In this document: piece by piece, positions 38,101-50,100 of the stretch
Numbering within the stretch: position 1 is the first letter of the stretch
How the letters are laid out: every line of letters begins with the position of its first letter
Notes under the pieces: model-generated
What the model was told of the DNA's origin: nothing
What the model saw: only the letters and a program-made list of their open reading frames with translations
Database searches by the model: none
Made by a program: the position numbers and the translations under genes
DNA from: Owenia fusiformis
Lineage: Eukaryota; Annelida; Polychaeta; Sabellida; Oweniidae
Reading direction: 5' to 3'
DNA length: 64,000 nucleotides
Assembly (NCBI GenBank): GCA_903813345.2
Contig: CAIIXF020000011.1
Coordinates: 35,496,166-35,560,165, forward strand

Positions 38101-41100
38101 AGAAGGCTAATATTTAGATGTGATCTTGAATCACCTATGACAAAGGCTAAGACTGGTGATTAACAGCCTTTCAACGCAGGATTTAGGTTACTTTGTAGTC
38201 CTAACGTTTGAAACTGAAATACTGATTTCAGCGGCTATTCTTTCAATCTACGAATGTTCCTAACATCAGTAGGGAGAAACTATGGAAGACTTCAGCTGCC
38301 TCTGTGCAGATCAAGACTTCTTTTTATCTGTGAGGTGGAAGTTTTCTACATGAAATTAAAATGGCGGGTTTAACGGAGAAGAACAATCGTCCAGAGATTT
38401 CCGAATGATGCCAATAAACAAGCTAGCATCAGCCCTGGAGTCTGCATTTCTCACTCCAAGTTTGAATCACAAGTTTTGTTATTTTTTTCTAACAAAATAA
38501 TTCAGAGGTGATCACCATATTAATTGAATTAAATTAGTGGCCATGTATGGTCACAGACGATAATGACACTAGCTTTATTGACATCGTTCGTAATCTCTGC
38601 ACAATTTGTTCTTCTCCGCTAAAATCTGCCATTTTAATTGTTGTAAAAAAGTTTCGCCTCGGGCGATAAAAAGAGTCTGAGTCTGGAGTCTTCCATAGTT
38701 TCACCATTGAGGCCATTGATGTTAGGAACATTCATAGATATGAAGTAAGTCCCTGAATTCAGTATTTCATTTTCAGACGTTACGAATACAAAATGACCTA
38801 TATCCTACGTTGAAAGGCTGTATATCAAAATCAGTACAGTCTTCGAAATAGGTAACTCTTGAGTTTTTAGTTCTATAGCAATCAACATGATCCTGAAAAT
38901 ACATTCATTAGTACCCCGGACAGGTTGTATGATGCAGTCGTTTTTTTACTCTATATTTGCAATAGAACAACCATTCTTATTGAAATTTTCATATTTTATT
39001 CTGGAGACAATTTCCAACATGGAAAAAAAATATTTTAACAAAATTCTTAATTTTATGATTTTGATAGGCTTTATTCAAAAACACTCCACTGTCAATAAAA
39101 TACAGGGTTTGCTTGAACAATTAAACTTTAACGTCATTTCAAAGATTGTCTAGCTATTGAATTTTTGACAACCTAAAGTCTTTCCAGATGTATTTGAGGC
39201 CATATTAATTATTGCTGATTATTGTTATTCATTTTTTGTCATATTCAATAGGCCTAATATTATTACAGTGCTTTAGACCAATGAAAAACTTGTCACTCAG
39301 GGTCACTTTTTCTCTGAAAACGCACCTTTTTCTCCACTGGATTTTTCCGCCACTGTCACTCAGCATGCAAGCCTGTGGCACGTAAATTGTACCATGCTTT
39401 TAAAATGTCAGGTCTCCCTGACAATTTCATGATAAAATTTGACACAGCTGTATTAACATCTCTGAAGGATCTAATGCCAAGAATACTTCAAATAGGAGAT
39501 TCGTAATGTTTTACTTCATTTTGGACAGTATTGAACAGTGACCGGGTTGAACTCATGTCCGTGGACAAGAAGACTGACCTCCTCTATCTGGGCTCAATCT
39601 AGGGAACACTTCACAAAACGAGACCCAGAGCAACAAGTTTTTATTGGCCTAATGCACCGTAATTATATTGAATATGACTCAAGTGAATAAAAATAATCAG
39701 CCATAATTATTAATATGACAACAGATATATCTGGAAAGACTTTGGGCGGCCAGAAATTCAATAGCCAGACAATATTTGAAATGACGTTAAAAGTTCAATT
39801 GTTCAAGCAAAAACCTGTATTTTATTGACAGTGTAGTGTTTTTGAAAAAAGCCCGTCAAAATCATAAAATTGGAAATTTTTATAAAATATTTATTTTCCA
39901 TGTTGGAAATTGTCTCTAGAATAAATCTTGAAAATTTCAATAAGAATGGTTGTTCTATTGCAAATATAGAGTAAAAAAATGACTGCATCATACAACCTGT
40001 CCGGGGTACTATGTTAATATCTTCAAAAGATAAATATGTGCAAAAGCAAGTTGGAAGTTTTATTACAAAATCATTCAAAAACTTAAACTTGCCTGGAGAT
40101 TAACATTTTGAATGCATCACACCTAAAGTATATTATAACATATGTAAATAACAAGTTTTTTGTATAAATTGTATATATTAGTGTAGTGTAGTGTAGTTTT
40201 GTGAAATTTCATTTTGTAATGACTAATATGTCAGGTCATGACATCTAAAGAGTCAATAAAAGATATATATATATAAATTGAATTTGTTTGCATTAAAGAA
40301 CTATTTGACGATTGTATTCAGGTCGGCGTGACATATTTGCAATGAAATATTTCAATTCATTATCTATTTTTACCACAATGAAAGAATTTCCTCAATAAAT
40401 TGATACAAAGTTAGAGTTAGATTCATAGATGATTGATTGAAAGGTTGATTCAAGAATTTGTAAAGTTGATTTATTGAAAGGATGAGGGGTTGAAACGATG
40501 ATTGGTTGAAATGATACTATCAGTTGTCACACGTTTCAGCATGTGATACAGGAAATATTCCTCGATAGGTAATACTCTCATCCACAAAAGCGAAGCTTGA
40601 GTGGTGATACATTGTTACCCGAGTGGAATGTTTCCTTATCACACACGCTGATATTTGTGATGACGATTTTATCACAAATGTCTGGGAAATATGAAGCATT
40701 TTGATTTTGTCATTATGATTGTGATCAGTACTCCCAGAAACTACAGTATTATAATTTTGTGTGTTTTGAAATTTCGCTTTGAAATAATTTGACGTTGTTC
40801 CATTGTATTCGTACTCTTGCTTGTGAAATAATATGACATCATACTGTTTTCTTTAAAAATATGAAACATCATAAGTGGTTGCCTCTAGTAACCTGTGAGA
40901 CGGCTGTGTGAGATGGGAACCAACCATTCAGATTACTGGAATTTCACATAGTATGTGATAAAATATGGTATTACATTTCTCCATTTACACTCAACATCTA
41001 AACTGTTCTTTACATTACAGGAGCCTCTGATGAATGAGAGGAGGTTCCTACACACTGGGAACAAGATCAGCATACAGTTAAGGATGAGACACACTGCGGA

Positions 41101-44100
41101 TCTTACACTCAACACCTAAACAGTTACTTACATTACAGGAGCCTCTAATGAATGAGAGGAGGTTCCTACACACTGGGAACAAGATCAGCATACAGTTAAG
41201 GTTAATACACGCTGCAGATCTTACACTCAACACCTAAACTGTTACTTACATTACAGGAACCTCTAATGAATGAGAGGAGGTTCCTACACACTGGGAACAA
41301 GATCAGCATACAGTTAAGGTTGAGACACACTGCGGATCTTACACTCAACACCTAAACAGTTACTTACATTACAGGAGCCTCTAATGAATGAGAGGAGATT
41401 CCTACACACTGGGAACAAGATCAGCATACAGTTAAGGTTAATACACGCTGCAGATCTTACACTCAACACCTAAACTGTTACTTACATTACAGGAACCTCT
41501 AATGAATGAGAGGAGGTTCCTACACACTGGGAACAAGATCAGCATACAGTTAAGGTTGAGACACGCTGCGGATCTTACACTCAACTCCTAAACAGTTACT
41601 TACATTACAGGAGCCTCTAATGAATGAGAGGAGGTTCCTACACACTGGGAACAAGATCAGCATATAGTTAAGGTTGAGACACACTGCGGATCCTACACTC
41701 AACACCTAAACAGTTACTTACATTACAGGAGCCTCTAATGAATGAGAGGAGGTTCCTACACACTGGGAACAAGATCAGCATATAGTTAAGGTTGAGACAC
41801 ACTGCGGATCCTACACTCAACACCTAAACAGTTACTTACATTACAGGAGCCTCTAATGAATGAGAGGAGGTTCCTACACACTGGGAACAAGATCAGCATA
41901 CAGTTAAGGTTAAGACACGCTGCGGATCTTACACTCAACACCTAAACAGTTACTTACATTACAAGAGCCTCTAATGAATGAGAGGAGGTTCCTACACACT
42001 GGGAACAAGATCAGCATACAGTTAAGGTTGAGACACGCTGCAGATCTTACACTCAACACCTAAACAGTAACTTACATTGTAGGAGCCTCTATTGAATGAG
42101 AGGAGATTCCTACACACTGGGAACAAGATCAGCATACAGTTAAGGTTGAGACACGCTGCAGATCTTACACTCAAAACCTAAACAGTTACTTACATTACAG
42201 GAGCCTCTAATGAATGAGAGGAGGTTCCTACATACTGGGAACAAGATCAGCATACAGTTATGGTTAAGACACGCTGCGGATCTTACACTCAACACCTAAA
42301 CAGTTACTTACATTGTAGGAGCCTCTATTGAATGAGAGGAGATTCCTACACACTGGGAACAAGATCAGCATACAGTTAAGGTTGAGACACGCTGCAGATC
42401 TTACACTCAAAACCTAAACAGTTACTTACATTACAGGAGCCTCTAATGAATGAGAGGAGGTTCCTACATACTGGGAACAAGATCAGCATACAGTTATGGT
42501 TAAGACACGCTGCGGATCTTACACTCAACACCTCAACTGTTACTTACATTACAGGAGCCTCTGATGAATGAGAGGAGGTTCCTACACACTGGGAACAAGA
42601 TCAGCATACAGTTAAGGTTGAGACACGCTGCGGATCTTACACTCAACACCTAAACAGTTACTTACATTACAGGAGCCGCTAATAAATGAGAGGAGGTTCC
42701 TACACACTGGGAACAAGATCAGCATACAGTTAAGGTTGAGACATGCTGCGGATCTTACACTCAACTCTTAAACAGTTACTTACATTACAGGAGCCTCTGA
42801 TGAATGAGAGGAGGTTCCTACACACTGGGAACAAGATCAGCATACAGTTAAGGTTGAGACACGCTGCGGATCTTACACTCAACACCTAAACAGTTACTTA
42901 CATTACAGGAGCCTCTGATGAATGAGAGGAGGTTCCTACACACTGAGAACAAGATCAGCATACAGTTAAGGTTGAGACACGCTGCAGATCTTACACTCAA
43001 CTCCTAAACAGTTACTTACATTACAGGAGCCTCTGATGAATGAGAGGAGGTTCCTACACACTGGGAACAAGATCAGCATACAGTTAAGGTTGAGACACAC
43101 TGCGGATCCTACACTCAACACCTAAACAGTTACTTACATTACAGGAGCCTCTAATGAATGAGAGGAGGTTCCTACACACTGGGAACAAGATCAGCATACA
43201 GTTAAGGTTAAGACACGCTGCGGATCTTACACTCAACACCTAAACAGTTACTTACATTACAAGAGCCTCTAATGAATGAGAGGAGGTTCCTACACACTGG
43301 GAACAAGATCAGCATACAGTTAAGGTTGAGACACGCTGCAGATCTTACACTCAACACCTAAACAGTTACTTACATTGTAGGAGCCTCTATTGAATGAGAG
43401 GAGATTCCTACACACTGGGAACAAGATCAGCATACAGTTAAGGTTGAGACACGCTGCAGATCTTACACTCAAAACCTAAACAGTTACTTACATTACAGGA
43501 GCCTCTAATGAATGAGAGGAGGTTCCTACATACTGGGAACAAGATCAGCATACAGTTATGGTTAAGACACGCTGCGGATCTTACACTCAACACCTCAACT
43601 GTTACTTACATTACAGGAGCCTCTAATGAATGAGAGGAGATTCCTACACACTGGGAACAAGATCAGCATACAGTTAAGGTTGAGACACGCTGCAGATCTT
43701 ACACTCAACACCTAAACTGTTACTTACATTACAGGAACCTCTAATGAATGAGAGGAGGTTCCTACACACTGGGAACAAGATCAGCATACAGTTAAGGTTG
43801 AGACACACTGCGGATCTTACACTCAACTCCTAAACAGTTACTTACATTACAGGAGCCTCTAATGAATGAGAGGAGGTTCCTACACACTGAGAACAAGATC
43901 AGCATACAGTTAAGGTTGAGACACGCTGCAGATCTTACACTCAACTCCTAAACAGTTACTTACATTACAGGAGCCTCTAATGAATGAGAGGAGGTTCCTA
44001 CACACTGGGAACAAGATCAGCATACAGTTAAGGTTGAGACACGCTGCAGATCTTACACTCAACTCCTAAACAGTTACTTACATTACAGGAGCCTCTAATG

Positions 44101-47100
44101 AATGAGAGGAGGTTCCTACACACTGGGAACAAGATCAGCATACAGTTAAGGTTGAGACACGCTGCTGATCTTACACTCAACACCTAAACTGTTACTTACA
44201 TTACAGGAGCCTCTAATGAATGAGAGGAGGTTCCTACATACTGGGAACAAGATCAGCATACAGTTATGGTTAAGACACGCTGCGGATCTTACACTCAACA
44301 CCTAAACTGTTACTTACATTACAGGAGCCTCTGATGAATGAGAGGAGGTTCCTACACACTGGGAACAAGATCAGCATACAGTTAAGGTTAATACACGCTG
44401 CAGATCTTACACTCAACACCTAAACAGTTACTTACATTACAGGAGCCTCTAATGAATGAGAGGAGGTTCCTACATACTGGGAACAACATCAGCGTACAGT
44501 TATGGTTAAGACACGCTGCGGATCTTACACTCAACACCTAAACAGTTACTTACATTACAAGAGCCTCTAATGAATGAGAGGAGGTTCCTACACACTGGGA
44601 ACAAGATCAGCATACAGTTAAGGTTAAGACACGCTGCAGATCTTACACTCAACTCCTTAACAGTTACTTACATTACAGGAGCCTCTAATGAATGAAAGGA
44701 GGTTCCTACATACTGGGAACAACATCAGCATACAGTTATGGTTAAGACACGCTGTGGATCTTACACTCAACACCTAAACAGTTACTTACATTACAGGAGC
44801 CTCTAATGAATGAGAGGAGGTTCCTACACACTGGGAACAAGATCAGCATACAGTTAAGGTTAAGACACGCTGCAGATCCTCGCGCAAATGGCAGGGCCAG
44901 CTGAAATATGAGAAAATTCACTTTACACTTCAGCGGGTATTGGCTCTGGAAAGACAGCCCATGGTGCAATCAATTAAGTAAAGCCAGTGCAAGTGGAAGC
45001 TACCAAGTGGAAGATCTTGGCTACATGAAAATAATGGAAGGTGTTCTGCTTAGAGAGGTCCATTTTACAAGTTGTATATCAAAGTAATGGGTGACAGTTT
45101 CAAGTGTTCCACTGATGGAGGTGTTCCACTTTACACGTTTTGTTATGCAAATATGGTATACTCCATCCAACTTTAATTTTTTACATAAATTACAAGTCAT
45201 TTTAATAATTTATACCTTATATCATTTCACTAATCTAACTTGTGGATATATGTGCAAATGTACATGAGCTAAATTTTACTGTCCCCTAGTATCCCTCGTT
45301 TGTATTTCATTCAAAATTTAAAAAAACTAGCTATCCATGACCAATGTAAAATACATCAGGCAAGTATGAGTTTCTAATATAAATAATGACCTACCCCTAA
45401 TATTTGATTGAGGTAGTAATACTGTGCTCCATTGTAGAACTTTAGAAAGAAACCAGTGAAAACTCCAATATTTGTTCCAAACCAGATAAACTGAAATAAA
45501 AAACATAAAATATTTTATATTTTAAGGTGCATTTTCTGGAATAAATTCGTTGTATCTATTACATCCCATAGTTGATGTTTCATCTAAATCCTGTAGATGT
45601 TTTGCATGACCTAGCTATATGAATTGAATATTACAATGTACACATTGGCATTTTGAAAAGGTAATATCATACAGTTGCAGACCTCTCTTGAGGTCAACTG
45701 GCAAATTTGTATACCAATACTGGAATCCTTGAAATAAACATTGAAAAGGACCTGAGGTTGAGTTCAACAGTACTTACAAGGTTTACATTTGAGGTATACT
45801 TTGACAGTTGACAGAATAGAAAGATTAACAATTGTTTTGTTAGTTCGAAGAATATTAACCTGGTAAACATTATTGATTCTGCAAAACGATTTTTAACTTT
45901 TTTATAAATTTATTCAGACAACATTAGGCTAACATTCCTTTCATATATATTCAAACTCTTATAAAAATCAATGCAAGATAAGCTATTAAGTAAATAACCC
46001 AGTTAGTAGTACCCCCCCCCCCTCCCTGTTACAGATTGTCATCAATTGATAGACTTAAAGCAATTATTCAAGTATACTACAGATATGATTTGGGCCTCAT
46101 GCATTAAATAATTAAATAAGCAAGTCAAAAACACCAAGTTGACATTTCATTTGTCTCTTTTAAAGTAGAAATTTTCAAAAGGACGATTCTCGGTTTGGAG
46201 AACAGTCTCCTGGGCTAATAATTTTTTTCATGAAAAATATAAAAATATTACCCAAATTAAACTATGAATATTCAAAAGAGGACATTTAAATCTACAAGAT
46301 GTAAAAATAACAAATTGGTCTGAAGCAGGGATAACGCTCAATTAGAGCGATTCAATAAAATACAAGTCTCGATTTGGGGAAAAAAGTTCATCAGTGTACT
46401 GCGCTAATATTTTTTTGCGAAAAATCTAGAAATATTACCCAAATTAAATTATGACTATTCAAAAGAAGACATTCAAATCTATATTATGTAAAAAAATCAA
46501 ATTTGTCCGAAGCAGGGATAATGCTCATTTAGATTGATGAACTTCGTTCTCCAAACCGAGAATCGTCCTTTGAACAAATATTTGAAGATAACAATTTTCA
46601 ATGTGGCAAATACAGGAAATATTAACAAAATTCAATTTATCAGATGTGAGCCATAAATCCAATTAAAGCAATAGCTAATTGAACTAATGTTATGAGGTGA
46701 ATGTACTAATAAACTGAGATTATCAGTTAAACGATAAACAATACTTCACATTGAAGATAGCATAATGTCAAATTCAAATAATCAACAATATTTGAGGATT
46801 GCTGGGTCAAAACTATGGGATAAGATACCCTTTTCCAATAGCTATTTGATTTTACTTTCAAAGAGAGTTTTATCTATATTCTTTCAGTTACGGAAAATCC
46901 TTTGATCAAGTCCTAACCAATCAGTATAATTATAAGAACGTCAGGTCAGTCGGCCTGGCCAAAAATTCTGCAGTTTAATACCATTTTGAACATTTTCCAA
47001 GTGATTCTGGGGTCATTTAGATGTAATCAACATTGAAACTCATTACTCTTACTCAGAGTAGAATACTGGACTCTAACACTCAGGGTAGGGAGTAACAGGA

Positions 47101-50100
47101 GTGTGTCCAAACATGGGTGCCTGAGTCATTGTCATGACTTTCCAATATTTGTTGTTTGGTGATTACAAGAGTTTAACCTAATAAATTACAGTGAGTCACG
47201 CCCTTTAAACAAAAATTCAATTTAGCTCAATTTTTGAAATACAATTTAACATTTAAATTCCCCAAGTCATTTAATCAATAATTCAACCATTGGTATTATA
47301 AGTATCTTTGTTATACTTGGTTTCACTTTTTGATATTAGTGTTAAAAGTATCTACTTTCCATCCATGGTCATTGGTCAATGGTAGTAAATGGTTTGATTC
47401 TCAATCCAATAGCCCCAAAACAATTTAATTTATAATGTTTTAGACTTTTTTAGTTGTATCAGATTGACAATCTAGAATCTATGCTCCATTTTGTCCTTGA
47501 TGCCATAATGTGACTATATGCACATAAAACTAAAAGCTTTCATGGTACATATTTGATTGATTATCATTCATCACACATTCTTATGAACAAATAAAACAGA
47601 TTTGCACTGTAGGCTGAGAATTTAGAACAAGTGGAATGGAAACCATATTTCCCTTTGCATGATTTGAGGTGTATTGAGAATTTTATTTTACCATAATTGT
47701 GATCTACCAAAAATTCCTTCAAATTGAGTATAACTTTGAAGAGGATATGAAATTATTGCAGAATCCTAAATTGGGCAGCGATTTTGAATTTTCTGAGACC
47801 TGAATCGGAAGAATATTCTGAATTACCTTTCATTTAAGCATAATAAAGCTATTCCTCAGAGATTGAAAATTCTTGTTTTCACTACCCCTCCACAGATCCT
47901 AGGAGGCGTGCTCGAGGAGCCATGCCAAAGACAGAATATGTCGAATATGTCGAATATGTCAATATTAAAACATTGAAAACCTTTATTTAGTGTTTCATTT
48001 TAGATGCATCCTGCTTACAGATGTTATGTTCAACTAACTGAGGTGTTCCACTTTACATTTAGTTTTATTTTAAATAACTTTTAAATGGCAGTAACAAATC
48101 AATGAACTAATAAGCTGTTACTTTTCATATGCCATAAGAAAAAGAAATGAGCCATAGTTTACTGTTCAACTGAGAATTATCTCTTCAACATACTTTTATC
48201 TCACATAAAACTTTTTGATGATCTGTGCTTAAAATATTCTGAACTGCCATTTCATTTCTGCTTGAGATCCGTAAATGTCGTTCGACCAATGCGTGATGAT
48301 GATACATGTATTGTGTGAAATATATCAATTATCCACCCGTGTAGCTCAGCGGTAGCGCAGGTACCTCTTACGCAATAGGTCCCGGATTCGATCCCCGGTT
48401 CAGGCAAGACTAAAATTGCTTGTTTGCGTGAAGTACTTCAGGGTGTTTGGCTGAGTGGTCCGCAACTCGTACAAAAGGCTGTGGTGTGTACTTGTATGTC
48501 TATGTATAAGTGCACATAAAAGAACACAGTGCTCCTTCAAGGAGGGGTTTCTGGGTCTATCTTCCGTGTTAGTTACGTAAATTACGACCGTATATATACG
48601 GGACATACCCAAAAGGTATTGCTCACCTTCATTGGTGGTAAACAAAATACAACACAAAATACAATAATATACACAAACAAATGAGTATTATCTAGTCTGT
48701 ATATGAAGACAGCTTAATTTTTTAATTCTGTATTCCCTCTGAAAGAGACCGTACTTTCAAGATGGTAACAACCATGACTTCCATTTAATGACTACTTTCA
48801 AGATGGTAACAACCATGACTTCAATTTAATGACTACTACCAGGTGAGACTGGATGACTTATAAGAATAGACTATTGGACTGCTGGAGAAAGTACCAGATG
48901 ACTACCAAGAAAGTTTGGGAAGAAATGTCGACTAACACTAGGGATGTTTGGTGGAGATAACTCTGCCAACGGGCACTGCATGCGAAGGAAATTTATTATC
49001 TGAGATGTCTGGTACGCCTGTGGTATCTGCATGAAAGATTTCTACTAGATTACAGCATGCAATGGATACTATCAAAGTTCCATGTTAGACAGAGGAAAAT
49101 TTAACCCCACAATGGCCCACATGCTGTAAGCTTAAAAGTGATAGTAGAGGGTCATATATGGACACAATGTACAACTCTGCTTGTAGACTATTGGGGTACT
49201 CCTCGTAACAACTGCTCCAGTTTAATCCTTGAAAGTAGGAGGAGTGAGACTGCTGATAAAGCATATCAGTAGCCTATGATGTTTTGAACAACTAAGATAA
49301 TAATGACCATAGGCGTCAAAGGGGTATGTTAGGTACGAATGCATCCCCTTTTTAAACTGCCAAGGAAATTTTTGACAAGATTCTTGTGAAATGATAAAAA
49401 TGCTGTTTTATCAGATAAAAACCAATAAAACTCCTTAAACAATGCTCAGAATGCAACAAATAACATCTTTGAAAAATTTCCCTAGGGAGCTCACCCAGGA
49501 TACCTGTAGCATATTATCGAAGTTAAATTGGTTGCAATCAATCTTGAATGCAGAATATGTGATGCATGGCTGCATTGTAAGTTGAATTCAATAACGGCTA
49601 CGAGAAAATCAGAATAATAAAGAAAGCCGTATACGGAGTTTAAACTTGTTGAACTACAGCCAGTGCAGTGATTTTACTATATGTGCACATAGCCATCTTT
49701 TAGATAGATGGCTATGCAAACCTCGTTATTCCCAGTCCTTTCTAAAGGTCTTTTGTAAAAATGTAAGAAATCTTTGAAACATTTACCCTACATGTACTTC
49801 AATCGATGCATAACATTCTAAAGTATCATTTTTCTAACCATATCTGGCTAACTGGAGTCGGGAGATAGTGTAATTGGCGAAAAATTATGAAGATTTGATA
49901 ATATTTTCAAGATGGCTTCTCAGGAAGTTGGGTAATGCGCGTGCACCTCCATGCCATGACATTTCGGCTTCCGGTTATATGCATGCGCATTGGCAAGACT
50001 TCCTGGTCAGACAACATGGAAAATAACAAGTTCCAAATACATTTTTCGTCAATTAAACTGTCTCCCGACTCCATATAGCCCGATATGGTTAGAAAACGAT

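Noticed and set aside
38887-40078. Two similar ~90-aa proteins on opposite strands
   Set aside because: They are the two arms of one foldback element translated in matching frames; no known domain.
40985-44878. CRISPR-like or centromeric satellite array
   Set aside because: There are no spacers and the unit is mostly NOX2 exon 3 coding sequence; it is an exon-derived tandem array in a eukaryotic intron.
48333-48415. tRNA gene (A and B boxes present)
   Set aside because: The sequence continues into a conserved non-tRNA body and A-rich tail shared with 18889-19226, so it is a SINE head.
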